Assembly (NCBI RefSeq): GCF_016234775.1
Contig: NZ_JACRAH010000037.1
Location: 1 to 64,000 of the forward strand
Direction: 5' to 3'
DNA from: Aquabacterium sp.
GTDB lineage: Bacteria > Pseudomonadota > Gammaproteobacteria > Burkholderiales > Burkholderiaceae_C
DNA length: 64,000 nucleotides
Shown here in pieces: positions 1-8,363 of the stretch. Each line of letters begins with the position of its first letter. Positions within the stretch are counted from its first letter, which is position 1. The notes beneath the pieces are model-generated. The model saw only the letters and a list, made by a program, of their open reading frames with translations. It searched no databases and was not told where the DNA came from. The translations under genes were made by a program, and so were the position numbers.

Positions 1-1
1 C

Positions 2-166
2 CTGGCTCGCGCAGGAACCTTGCCTCAGCACTTGCAACGCTTACTTGAGCAGGCTCGTTACTTCGTGCTCCCTCCTCGTCGCACCGATCGCAGCTTCCCC
101 CGCGAGGTCAAACGCTCCGCCCGCGGTAAGTACCCATCAAAAAAAACGCCAGTCAAGCTTAACTGA
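2..166 (+). mobile_element. IS4-family transposase, C-terminal fragment (cut by window edge)
   Basis: An open frame enters from the left edge in frame 2 and ends at TGA 164-166. It encodes 54 residues with the basic tail 'RYFVLPPRRTDRSFPREVKR', which I recognise as the C-terminus of IS4-type transposases; catalytic residues lie outside the window. The terminal inverted repeat and target duplication cannot be fixed from one end. It borders the EPS locus, so an insertion-mediated boundary is possible. The family call rests on the tail alone. Confidence 0.6.
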
Positions 167-171
167 CTGGC
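148..171 (+). terminator. hairpin over the transposase stop codon
   Basis: GCCAGTCA (148-155) and TGACTGGC (164-171) form a perfect 8-bp inverted repeat overlapping the stop codon. No T-run follows directly, although a T6 run lies at about 190-195. It may be a transcription stop or part of the insertion-sequence end. Confidence 0.35.
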
Positions 172-232
172 ATTGGCCACAAGGCGGGTTTTTTATTGCC
201 TACTACAACGCAGCCAGCGTTGAGACAAAGCA

Positions 233-781
233 TCAATCGCGCAGAAACACACCGACGGGATAACCAAACCCCGCATGCTCAATGACCTTCAGACACGGGA
301 CGTTGCCGTTGGATGTGTCAATGAAACAAACACGTACCCCCTTGCTGAACAGAACATTCAAGATCATCTGCGTGGCATACACCGCCACACCTCGACCACG
401 CGCAGCTTCTGCCGACCAGATCGGGCCAATCACCGCATCCCCTTGTTCGACTCGGTAGAAGCGGCAAAAGGAGAAGGTCACCCATCCGGTGTGCAGGACG
501 CGCCCTTGCTCATGCGCCAGATAAAACACCCGGCCACGAAGCACTTTCAGTACCGCCTTGATCGCACCCGCCTGGCCAAGCGCCTGCCTCAGCAGAGCCA
601 GATTCGCCATACAAGCGCCAAGTGAATCAAACACGCAAAACTGCACGCCCTTGACTTCCCTGACAACCACAGCCTGGGGCAGTTCGCGGCGAAACACCAA
701 TTGAAAGTGCAGCTTGTCCGGGACCCGCAAGGAGATCTCGCTGAACGGGGCCTCAGTAGACGGCGTAGTCATGTATCTCAT
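233..781 (-). CDS. GNAT-like acetyltransferase, EPS locus
   Basis: A 182-residue protein that reads like a GNAT N-acetyltransferase. A central beta-strand stretch is followed by an acetyl-CoA-loop-like segment 'SAEAARGRGVAVYATQ', and the C-terminal half has the usual 'NVPCLKVIEHAGF' helix that precedes the last strands. The ATG at 781 sits one base past the stop of the upstream gene, so the two are probably co-transcribed; a second ATG at 772 is possible. The substrate is unknown. The context suggests acylation of a sugar or EPS precursor, which is inference. Confidence 0.6.
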   Translation of the reverse strand: MRYMTTPSTEAPFSEISLRVPDKLHFQLVFRRELPQAVVVREVKGVQFCVFDSLGACMANLALLRQALGQAGAIKAVLKVLRGRVFYLAHEQGRVLHTGWVTFSFCRFYRVEQGDAVIGPIWSAEAARGRGVAVYATQMILNVLFSKGVRVCFIDTSNGNVPCLKVIEHAGFGYPVGVFLRD

Positions 782-782
782 A

Positions 783-1562
783 TCAAGCACCCAACACCCA
801 CTTGACATGGTGCGGGAAGAACAGGAATTTCCGTTTGAACCGCTTCATCGTCTCGGACGCACCGTAATACGTGTCATACGCGAAGTAGCGCACAGCGGGA
901 TGATGCTGAGGCATGTAGTCACCCATCGATGCGATCAGCAATGGCACCACGCCATCGGACAGGTAATCCGCATGTCCATAAATGGTCTGCAGGGCACAAA
1001 GTTCGCCAGCCACCATGCACGACGCATACGCCACCAGCACGCCATCCTTGAACACCCCGAAATAGGGATAGTCATGGAAAGGGCTGAGCGAAGGAGGGTC
1101 AGAGTGAGGCCCGGCCTTGCCGGTCAGCAAATGCTGAGGCATTTCTCTGCCTTGACGCACCGTGGTTGATTGATGGATCTTCGTGACGTCATCCAGGTGT
1201 GCGTTGTAGTCGATCCGCTCGAATCGATAACCCAAACGGATGGCCTTCTTCAGGTTGCGTCGGGCTGCTGAGTCCAGCCAGGACGAATAGGCCCCTTCCT
1301 TGGCCTGCAGGTCACACACAGCCAGGCCATATTCCATCTTTCGAATCAGAGGGAATTTGGGATGCCGCTTGTTGGCGGCCTGGTAGAAGCGTTGCGTGAT
1401 CGTCTTGAAAAACGGCGCATTGGCTTCTGATTGGGCCAGCATCAGGTTGATCGTCACCGGCGGGAGTTCGTACATCTCCTTGACCGTTGCCATCGCGAAC
1501 TTCAATTTCTCAAGCAAAACCCACTCCTTTGAAACGAGGAAGCACGGGCTCCGCTGCCTCAT
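783..1562 (-). CDS. acetyltransferase-like (GNAT/FemAB-fold) protein, EPS locus
   Basis: A 259-residue protein. Its middle ('WLDSAARRNLKKAIRLGY') resembles the entry to GNAT/FemAB-fold proteins, where a positively charged helix follows a Trp. The later part, 'FGVFKDGVLVAYAS' then 'LQTIYGHADYLSDGVVPLL', fits the core strands of such folds. FemAB-related proteins are common in PEP-CTERM-type EPS loci, but this one is too short and divergent for a firm family name. It is the third gene of the leftward group. An internal ATG at about 1493 is an alternative start. Confidence 0.5.
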   Translation of the reverse strand: MRQRSPCFLVSKEWVLLEKLKFAMATVKEMYELPPVTINLMLAQSEANAPFFKTITQRFYQAANKRHPKFPLIRKMEYGLAVCDLQAKEGAYSSWLDSAARRNLKKAIRLGYRFERIDYNAHLDDVTKIHQSTTVRQGREMPQHLLTGKAGPHSDPPSLSPFHDYPYFGVFKDGVLVAYASCMVAGELCALQTIYGHADYLSDGVVPLLIASMGDYMPQHHPAVRYFAYDTYYGASETMKRFKRKFLFFPHHVKWVLGA

Positions 1563-1598
1563 CTCGCCACTGCCGAGCCAACAAACACACGCGCCCCA

Positions 1599-2120
1599 TC
1601 ACGGAGCGCGTGCGCCCTCGTGAACCGGGCGAGCAGGAATGCCCACCACGGTCACGCCACGTCCGACGTCTTTGGTGACCACCGCATTGGCCCCCACCCT
1701 GGCGCCATCCTCGATGCGAACGCCGCCGATGATTTTGGCGCCAGAGCCGACGAAAACACCATGCCCAAGCTCAGGGGATCGCCCACGGTTGTCACCAATA
1801 ACCACACCGCTTTCGATCCACACCTCACGCCCGCCCCGGACACTGGAGTTGATCACCACACCCACAGGATGTATCAACACGAAGCCTTCGCCAAAACGCG
1901 CCTTGACGCCGATGACGCATCCGTTGAACCATTTGTTGAGCGTGTGGGGCAACAAGGCCAGCGGAGCCAACCCCAGGCCTGACAGCCACTCCTGCAGGCG
2001 ATAGAGCACATTGGCCGAAGTGCCGTCTGTCAGCAAGGCTCGAAAGAACGAGCATGAAGCACCGTATTGAGAATACAAGCGCTGCTTGGCTTTGATATCA
2101 CTGATGACAAGCCTGAACAT
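1599..2120 (-). CDS. hexapeptide-repeat acyltransferase (serine acetyltransferase-like)
   Basis: A 173-residue left-handed beta-helix protein. The hexapeptide pattern (I/V-G-x-x-x-x) runs from about residue 75 to 165, including 'IHPVGVVINSSV', 'VFVGSGAKIIGGVRI' and 'ARVGANAVVTKDV'. The end 'VVGIPARPV' is the classic closing turn of the CysE/NodL-type family. In an EPS locus it most likely O-acetylates a sugar. The ATG at 2120 lies two bases past the glycosyltransferase stop; upstream in-frame starts overlap that gene and are less likely. Confidence 0.8.
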   Translation of the reverse strand: MFRLVISDIKAKQRLYSQYGASCSFFRALLTDGTSANVLYRLQEWLSGLGLAPLALLPHTLNKWFNGCVIGVKARFGEGFVLIHPVGVVINSSVRGGREVWIESGVVIGDNRGRSPELGHGVFVGSGAKIIGGVRIEDGARVGANAVVTKDVGRGVTVVGIPARPVHEGARAP

Positions 2121-2122
2121 CC

Positions 2123-3337
2123 TCAGGATCCGCGCTTCAACTGGAGATAAAACTCCACCAATTGCCGGACGTTGTTGTACCACTGCCGCTCGGCGGCAAT
2201 GTAGGCGCGAGCCCTGGCACCCACCTCGCGCAAATTCTCGATATCCTTGCTCTTTTCGAGCACGGCAGCGACCGCCGCCGGCAAGTTACCGGCCGGAAAC
2301 ATCCACCCCGTCCGACCGGCGTCCAGCACTTCCCGAATGGGCAGAAAATCAGGCGCAATGGGCGGAATGCCGCAGGCCATGAACTCGAAGAGCTTGACGG
2401 GCGAGGTGTAGTCACCGGCACTTGGCAGAATGGCCAGATCCATCGCCGCCAGCAGATCTGGCACTTCGTCGTGCGATACGCGACCGGTCAGGATCACCTG
2501 CTTTTGCAAGCCCTGCTGCTGAACAAAGGCATCCACCTCGGCAAACGTGGCCCCATCCCCTACCAGCAGCAGCTTGAGCGAGGGGTTGGCCTTGAGATGT
2601 TCGGCCATGAGGTAGACGAACTGATCGATCGCATGCCAAGGCACGAATGCACCCAGATAGCCGCAGACCACCGCGTCTTCGACGCCCCACTTGGCACGCG
2701 AGCGCGCACGAGATTCAGTCGAGAAGGTGAACTTGTCAATGTTGGCTGCGTTCGGCGTGATGATGCTGGGCGCCAAGGCGCAACCATGCGCGCCCTGAAC
2801 CCGATCGCGAAACACGGTGGACACAAACACCAGACCGGACGCCCGGGTAAAGACCCAACGCTCGACCGCCGTTGCCAGACGCTGGAAAAACAGCGGCCGC
2901 ACCCGATACACGGTGGAAGAATCATTGACTTCCAAAATAATGGGCAATTTGCGCAGGCGTGCAATCAAAACCGCCACAAACATATAAAGGGAATATCTTT
3001 CATAGATAAACCCTGTATCAGGATATTGGCGCAAATACTGCCACACCCGCCAGCCGGCGACCACGTTGTAACCCAGTTCAGCGATTTCAAAAAGTGGCTC
3101 AGGCAAGGCCGTGACGATTTTCATCCACCATTTGGCCTGCTTGGTTGGCGACATGGCCTTGGGCGTTGCATATGGGTCCGCTCCGGGGAGGGAAATGATG
3201 TCCGTTTCCACGCCCTCCACCCGCAGTGCATCTGTAATCCCACGAATGTGAACCCCTTCAACGGCTTTACCCTGGGTTCGATGGTGATACAGAACACGCT
3301 GGACGTGTGCAGAAAGCTTCCCTGGCTGATTCGTCAT
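2123..3337 (-). CDS. glycosyltransferase, GT4 family (GT-B fold)
   Basis: A 404-residue retaining GT-B glycosyltransferase. The N-terminal half is the acceptor domain with 'FIYERYSLY'. The C-terminal half has the donor-site signature: 'LKLLLVGDG', 'VILTGRVSHDEVPDLLAAMD' and the E-x7-E motif within 'SPVKLFEFMACGIPPIAP'. It should add a sugar to the lipid-linked EPS repeat at the cytoplasmic face. ATG 3337 is preferred over an in-frame TTG at 3343. It is first in the leftward group and divergent from the export operon. Confidence 0.85.
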   Translation of the reverse strand: MTNQPGKLSAHVQRVLYHHRTQGKAVEGVHIRGITDALRVEGVETDIISLPGADPYATPKAMSPTKQAKWWMKIVTALPEPLFEIAELGYNVVAGWRVWQYLRQYPDTGFIYERYSLYMFVAVLIARLRKLPIILEVNDSSTVYRVRPLFFQRLATAVERWVFTRASGLVFVSTVFRDRVQGAHGCALAPSIITPNAANIDKFTFSTESRARSRAKWGVEDAVVCGYLGAFVPWHAIDQFVYLMAEHLKANPSLKLLLVGDGATFAEVDAFVQQQGLQKQVILTGRVSHDEVPDLLAAMDLAILPSAGDYTSPVKLFEFMACGIPPIAPDFLPIREVLDAGRTGWMFPAGNLPAAVAAVLEKSKDIENLREVGARARAYIAAERQWYNNVRQLVEFYLQLKRGS

Positions 3338-3432
3338 GATCAAAATGGTGGCAAGTACACATCCGGACCGTTATCATATCATCGGCGCCATTCATTGTGC
3401 ACCGCACCCAAACACCCTAACTGAGGGAAACA

Positions 3433-3503
3433 CCCCCACTTCAGATGGGGGGCGCAATTACTTTGACAGTGAAACGCACACGCTCAATCCCCTGAAATTG
3501 GGG
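3433..3503. promoter_or_regulatory. two C4/G4 inverted repeats in the divergent EPS intergenic region
   Basis: CCCCCA-N7-TGGGGG (3433-3451) and CCCC-N7-GGGG (3489-3503) lie 54 bases apart centre to centre, about five helical turns. A TTGACA hexamer (3463-3468) sits between them, but the expected -10 region is poor. The spacing and symmetry suggest paired operator sites between the leftward transferase group and the rightward export operon. A related repeat occurs ahead of the sugar transferase (11641-11654). No regulator is identified. Confidence 0.35.
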
Positions 3504-3630
3504 TTAAGTGCATGCTTGCAACAAGCGCACCCACACACACACGCAGAATGGGCCTATGCTAGACGGGTCAAGCTGCGTCAAATTGACCCTGCTCCATCCC
3601 GGAATCTTTTCACGCCAAGAAGGTGTCCAT

Positions 3631-4263
3631 ATGAAGGCCCACCGCAACGCCACACAAACCAGCCTGATCTGCACGCTCCTTGCCGCGCTGACCCTGACGC
3701 TGCCAGGCTGCAGCACGTTCAACAGCCCCCCACCCGCCCCACAGACAACGGACAACGTCGACCAGATCTACCGAATTGGCGCACTGGATCAACTGACCGT
3801 CGTTGTCTGGCGCAACCCCGACCTGTCGAGCACGATTACCGTCAGGCCGGATGGCCGAATTTCGCTGCCGCTGGTCGAGAACATCGTGGCAGCAGGACGT
3901 CGCCCGAATGACCTGTCCCGCGAAATCGAGCAGGCACTCGCCAAATACATCCGAGAGCCCGTGGTCACCGTTGTCGTGAACAGCTTTCAGGGTATCAGCA
4001 GCGAGCAGATTCGCATCGTGGGTGAAGCCACCCGACCGCAAACCGTCCCATTCCGCCAGAACGTGACTTTGCTGGATGTGATGATCCAGGTTGGCGGCCT
4101 CACCGACTTTGCCGATGGCAACGGTGCAGTGTTGGTTCGCGGCGCGGAAAACGGCAAGCAGTACAGCCTGCGGCTCAAGGATTTGATCAAACGTGGCGAT
4201 ATCTCTGCCAACGTGGACATGAAACCGGGCGACATCATCATCGTGCCCCAAAGCTGGTTCTGA
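3631..4263 (+). CDS. polysaccharide export lipoprotein (Wza-like, EPS/PEP-CTERM type)
   Basis: A 210-residue outer-membrane export protein. A lipoprotein signal ends in 'LTLTLPGC' with the lipidated Cys at residue 27. The polysaccharide-export domain follows ('QIYRIGALDQLTVVVW', 'VRPDGRISLPLV'), then one SLBB-like beta-grasp domain ('IRIVGEATRPQTVPF', 'MIQVGGLTDFADGNGA'). It is much shorter than full Wza and resembles the small export proteins of PEP-CTERM-associated EPS loci. ATG 3631 has AAGAAGG about 7 bases upstream. First gene of the export operon. Confidence 0.88.
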   Translation: MKAHRNATQTSLICTLLAALTLTLPGCSTFNSPPPAPQTTDNVDQIYRIGALDQLTVVVWRNPDLSSTITVRPDGRISLPLVENIVAAGRRPNDLSREIEQALAKYIREPVVTVVVNSFQGISSEQIRIVGEATRPQTVPFRQNVTLLDVMIQVGGLTDFADGNGAVLVRGAENGKQYSLRLKDLIKRGDISANVDMKPGDIIIVPQSWF

Positions 4264-4313
4264 CAGCCGGCTTGCCCCCCACCGACGACTTATCTTGACC
4301 TGCCCTGCTGCCC

Positions 4314-5858
4314 ATGGATGACGTTTTCCGGCAATTGAGTTCTTTGCTGATCCCAATGTGGCAGCGCCGCTGGCTTGGCGCGCTGGTCGCATGGCTCGTC
4401 GCCATATTGGGTGCTGGCGTCGTGTTTGTCATGAAGGACAAGTACGAGGCGACCGCCCGCGTGTTCGTTGACACGCAATCGGTGCTGAAACCATTGATGA
4501 CTGGCCTGGCCTTCCAGCCTGATGGCGACCAGCAGGTGCGCATGCTGGCGCGCACATTGATCAACAGGCCCAATGTCGAGCGGCTGATCAGCTCCCCTCG
4601 AATCGGCTTGCAAGGTCTTTCAGAGCGAGACCGGGAAAAGGTCATTGACCGCCTGATCAAGGAAATTCGCGTCGCCCCAAGCGGCGACGCGAACTTGTAC
4701 GCGATCAGCTACAGGGACATGAGCCCTACCCGTGCGCAACACATGGTCGAAGACCTGGTGGCCCTGTTCGTGTCGTCTGGCGTGGTCGACAAACAAAGAG
4801 ACTCCGAGCAGGCCCGGCAGTTTCTTGACAGCCAGATCAAGGCCTATGAAGCCAAACTGACTGAAGCGGAAACCCGCCTCAAGGACTTCAAGCTGCGCAA
4901 CTTCGGCCTGACGGGCACGTCCAACCAGGATTACTTCGCTCGCATGTCCGACGCCACACAAGAGGCCAATCGCTTGCGCATTGAACTGCAGGCTGCTGAG
5001 CGATCACGCGATGCGTTGCGCCGCGAGTTGTCCAGCGAAGAGCCCACCATCCCGGTTGAGGCCATGACACCCGGCGGCGTCTTGCAACCCTCGGAAACAG
5101 AATCCCGACTGGACGCACAGCGCCGGCAACTCGACGAGTTGATGCGCCGTTACACGGACGCCCATCCGGATGTGGTGGCTGTTCGTCGCAGCATCGCCCA
5201 ACTGGAACAGCAACGCCGTACCGAGGAAGAAGCCAAGGCCCGTGGCGGAAAAGGTCGACTGGCACCAACCAGCCCCGTCTTCCAGCGCATTCGCATCGCC
5301 CTGGCCGAAGCGGAAGCCAAGGTGGCTTCGCTGCAAGGGCAACTGGCCGCACAACAGGATCAACTCACCCAAGCTCGCAACATGGCCGGCCGCATGCCGG
5401 AAGTCGAAGCCGAGTTGGCCCAATTGAATCGCGACTACGAAATCGTGCGCAAGAACTACGAGCAACTGGTTGCACGCCGCGAATCGGCGTCACTGGGCGA
5501 GAAAATCAATGAGACCACCAATGTGGCCGAGTTTCGAGTGGTGGAGCCGCCACGCGTGGCATCTCAGCCGGCCAAGCCCAGCCGCATGCTGATCGCTGTC
5601 GCCTCGATGTTTCTTGCCGTGCTGGCAGGCGTTGCCGCCACGTTCGGCGTGACCCAACTTTTCCCGACCGTGCTGGACACCAGTCAGCTCAAGAACCTCA
5701 CGGGGCGACCGGTGCTGGGCAGCATCTCCATGGTGGTCAGTCCGGCCGCACTGGAGTCCACGCACCGCCAGAACCGTCATTTTTCTTTGACTGTCGCGGC
5801 GTTCCTGCTGGCCAACGTGGCCTGGCTGGTGATCGTCAAGCAGGTGTTGACGCAATAA
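4314..5858 (+). CDS. EPS chain-length determinant protein (Wzz/PCP type)
   Basis: A 514-residue inner-membrane polysaccharide co-polymerase. TM1 is at about residues 22-41 after 'PMWQRRW', a long periplasmic coiled coil with heptad patterns spans about 165-400, TM2 is at about 421-445 with the Pro-rich 'VVEPPRVASQPAKPSRM' before it, and a final hydrophobic segment is at about 490-510. The size and third TM fit the PEP-CTERM-type chain-length family rather than O-antigen Wzz. It works with the autokinase encoded 10 bases downstream. No clear Shine-Dalgarno precedes ATG 4314. Confidence 0.87.
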   Translation: MDDVFRQLSSLLIPMWQRRWLGALVAWLVAILGAGVVFVMKDKYEATARVFVDTQSVLKPLMTGLAFQPDGDQQVRMLARTLINRPNVERLISSPRIGLQGLSERDREKVIDRLIKEIRVAPSGDANLYAISYRDMSPTRAQHMVEDLVALFVSSGVVDKQRDSEQARQFLDSQIKAYEAKLTEAETRLKDFKLRNFGLTGTSNQDYFARMSDATQEANRLRIELQAAERSRDALRRELSSEEPTIPVEAMTPGGVLQPSETESRLDAQRRQLDELMRRYTDAHPDVVAVRRSIAQLEQQRRTEEEAKARGGKGRLAPTSPVFQRIRIALAEAEAKVASLQGQLAAQQDQLTQARNMAGRMPEVEAELAQLNRDYEIVRKNYEQLVARRESASLGEKINETTNVAEFRVVEPPRVASQPAKPSRMLIAVASMFLAVLAGVAATFGVTQLFPTVLDTSQLKNLTGRPVLGSISMVVSPAALESTHRQNRHFSLTVAAFLLANVAWLVIVKQVLTQ

Positions 5859-5868
5859 GGTGACACCC

Positions 5869-6816
5869 ATGAGCACGATCGAACAAGCAGCCAAGAGACT
5901 GGAGCAACTCCGCCGAGCCGGAGTGGATGTCAGCGAGTTATCAAACTCGACCACGGACGAAACGAACACCTCTGGCATCGCAGAGCCCAACAGCGCCTTA
6001 CCGGACACGCCTGTGCTGGTGGCACACGAGCCGAATACCCCCGCCCCTGCTGCCACGCCATCAACCACGTCGGCACCTGTTTCGGACCGCAAGAGCCGGC
6101 AGATTGACCTCGACTTCCTGAAGATGCAACGCGCCGGATTGCTTGTCCCGGGTCAGCCTCGCTCTCAACTGGAGGAAGAGATCCGCATCATCAAGCGCCC
6201 ACTGCTGGACAACGTCAAGGAACAAAGCGCGATTCGCCCTGAGCGTGCCAACCTGATCATGGTCACCAGCGCAATGGCTGGAGAAGGCAAGACACAAACT
6301 GCGCTGAATCTGGCTGTGAGCATGGCCATGGAGCTCGACTACACGGTATTGCTTGTCGAGGCTGACGTGATCAGGCCAACAGCACTCGAACGCTTGGGCG
6401 TCAAGGCTGACAAGGGCTTGCTGGATCTGCTGCAACACCCGGGCATGGACTTGTCTGACGTACTGCTCAAAACCAACATCCCCAAGCTGACCCTGTTGCC
6501 AACAGGCACAGGCAACGCGCGGTCCACCGAGTTGCTCGCCAGCGGCGCCATGAGCCACCTGCTCAATGAACTCGCCAGCAAATACAACGATCGCGTGATC
6601 GTGTTTGACACGCCTCCGCTTTTGTCGACCACCGAATCCCGTGTCCTCGCCGCACAGATGGGACAAGTCGTGATGGTCGTCGAGGCCGCCAAGACCTCAT
6701 TGACCATGGTCAAGCAGGCATTTGCCACCGTGGAAGATCACCCCGTGGTCATGACCGTCCTGAACAAATACAGGGGGCCCAAGGGGCACAACACCTATGG
6801 CTACTATGCGCCTTGA
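5869..6816 (+). CDS. EPS tyrosine autokinase (CpsD/CapB-like BY-kinase)
   Basis: A 315-residue cytoplasmic bacterial tyrosine kinase. Walker A is 'SAMAGEGKT' (134-142), Walker A' 'LLVEAD' (161-166) and Walker B 'VIVFDTPP' (243-250). Tyrosines 301, 310, 312 and 313 form a short C-terminal cluster typical of autophosphorylation. The N-terminal 75 residues are Pro/Thr-rich and probably disordered. It would cycle with the chain-length protein to control polymer length. ATG 5869 has AAGGTG just upstream; a GTG at 5860 is the alternative. The 3' end overlaps the next gene by 20 bases. Confidence 0.88.
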   Translation: MSTIEQAAKRLEQLRRAGVDVSELSNSTTDETNTSGIAEPNSALPDTPVLVAHEPNTPAPAATPSTTSAPVSDRKSRQIDLDFLKMQRAGLLVPGQPRSQLEEEIRIIKRPLLDNVKEQSAIRPERANLIMVTSAMAGEGKTQTALNLAVSMAMELDYTVLLVEADVIRPTALERLGVKADKGLLDLLQHPGMDLSDVLLKTNIPKLTLLPTGTGNARSTELLASGAMSHLLNELASKYNDRVIVFDTPPLLSTTESRVLAAQMGQVVMVVEAAKTSLTMVKQAFATVEDHPVVMTVLNKYRGPKGHNTYGYYAP

Positions 6817-8350
6817 GCTTGCGCGCACCGTCCCATGGCTCAGCCTGGTTCTACTGGCCGGGCAAGCCTCCTTCGCGTGGTCGCAAAGCCAAACCACCAA
6901 GATACGGCCTTCGCTGGACATGCAAGCTCTGGCCACGGACAACGCCACCATCAAGAATGGATCACCCCAAAGCGATGTGCTCCTGACAGTCACCCCTGGC
7001 ATCAGCATCTCGACAAGAGGTGCGTACAGTGAACTGGAGGGCGCCTGGCGCTTTTCGCATGTCCGCTACACGCATCAGACGCAGAGTGACCGCACCCTGC
7101 CCAGCGGCAACCTGAACGCCCGCCTGGGGTCTGGCCCCCAAGGCTTGAGCCTGGATGCCGGCGTTGCTGCGGAGCAGACCAGATCCCAGTTCACGGCCAC
7201 CAACTCGGCCACCCCGTCCACTCAAGACACCTACACCGACTACCGTTATCGACTCAGCCCCCAGTTCGCGCACCAGTTTGACAGCAACACCACCGTGCTT
7301 GCAAAAATCAATCGCACCTGGGTGAGGAGCGAACGCAACAGCGGCGCACTGGTCGAGCGCCCCGACAGCCGCGTGCGTGACGATGGATTCAGCCTGACAC
7401 GTCAACCCACACCTTTCGGTTTTGGACTGGATGGTGCGTATCAGAGCACCATCGTGTCCGATCAACCTGATCCCACCCTGACCATCAAAGCGGCCAGAGG
7501 ACGACTGCTTTACGCGCTCAGCCGAGAACTGGAGATCGGCGCCATTGCCGGCCGCGAAACGACCAGCGTGTTGCAACAGTCTGTTTCAAGCACCGTCAGG
7601 GGCGCCCAGTTTCGGTGGACGCCCGGCGAACGCACCCTCGTGAAGGGTATAGGTGAAGACCACGCCCATGGTCAAACCTGGCAGTTGGACGCAACCCATC
7701 GCTCCCCCTGGATGAGCTTTGGATTTCAGAGCCGTCGCAGCGCCGAAACCTCGGCGGCACCCTTGGGAACGTTTGAGTCCGGCCAATCGGTGAGGAGCAT
7801 CCTCGACGCGATGTTGAGCACCCGCATCACCAACAAGACCGATCGCGCACGCGCCGTTGACGACATCATCACCCAGCGCAAGCTCCCCACCAACCTGGCA
7901 GGCACACGAGACCTGTATGACCTGTCAGCTCAAATGCGTCAGGTCACCACGGGCAGGCTGGCATTCATGGGGCGTCGCCACATGCTGATTCTCGTCGGGG
8001 GCATGAGCAAGTCCATTCCTTTGCGCTATGACCAGAACGTCGCCACCAACCCGCTGTTGCCGGACATCACCAGCAGCGAGTACTTCCTGGACACCCAGCT
8101 GACGCACCAACTCACACGCTTGAACAGCCTGACCGGCGGCCTGCGCTGGAGCCGGGCGCATAACACCACGATGCTCAATGGCAACAGCGATTTCAGCCAT
8201 TCAAGAGAGTTTTCCTGGCGCGCCTCGTTGGACACCCAACTGACACCGGATACCACGGCAACTTATGGACTTCGCAGGCAGATCACCCACCTGAACACCA
8301 GCGTCACCAGCGAATCGGTGATGTTTGTCGGGCTTGGGTACCGCTTCTAG
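6797..8350 (+). CDS. outer-membrane beta-barrel protein, PEP-CTERM/EPS-locus type
   Basis: A 517-residue secreted protein with signal peptide 'WLSLVLLAGQASFAWSQ'. Alternating hydrophobic strands with Tyr/Trp/Arg run through the rest ('LEGAWRFSHVRYTHQ' and similar), and it ends in the outer-membrane C-terminal signature 'VMFVGLGYRF' with a terminal Phe. Its place between autokinase and secretion ATPase is the standard one for the uncharacterised barrel of PEP-CTERM-type EPS loci, so it may form part of the export channel. ATG 6806 is an alternative start. The role is inferred. Confidence 0.8.
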   Translation: MATMRLELARTVPWLSLVLLAGQASFAWSQSQTTKIRPSLDMQALATDNATIKNGSPQSDVLLTVTPGISISTRGAYSELEGAWRFSHVRYTHQTQSDRTLPSGNLNARLGSGPQGLSLDAGVAAEQTRSQFTATNSATPSTQDTYTDYRYRLSPQFAHQFDSNTTVLAKINRTWVRSERNSGALVERPDSRVRDDGFSLTRQPTPFGFGLDGAYQSTIVSDQPDPTLTIKAARGRLLYALSRELEIGAIAGRETTSVLQQSVSSTVRGAQFRWTPGERTLVKGIGEDHAHGQTWQLDATHRSPWMSFGFQSRRSAETSAAPLGTFESGQSVRSILDAMLSTRITNKTDRARAVDDIITQRKLPTNLAGTRDLYDLSAQMRQVTTGRLAFMGRRHMLILVGGMSKSIPLRYDQNVATNPLLPDITSSEYFLDTQLTHQLTRLNSLTGGLRWSRAHNTTMLNGNSDFSHSREFSWRASLDTQLTPDTTATYGLRRQITHLNTSVTSESVMFVGLGYRF

Positions 8351-8363
8351 GAAAAGATGCAGG

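Noticed and set aside
45-263. 72-codon frame at the left edge
   Set aside because: It is out of frame with the transposase tail, which has a coherent IS4-like sequence ending at 166.
2162-3424. 420-codon rightward frame opposite the GT4 gene
   Set aside because: No recognisable domain, while the minus strand gives a full glycosyltransferase.
3344-3630. Sigma-54 promoter for the EPS operon
   Set aside because: GG and GC doublets occur, but none has the required 10-base spacing of a -24/-12 element.
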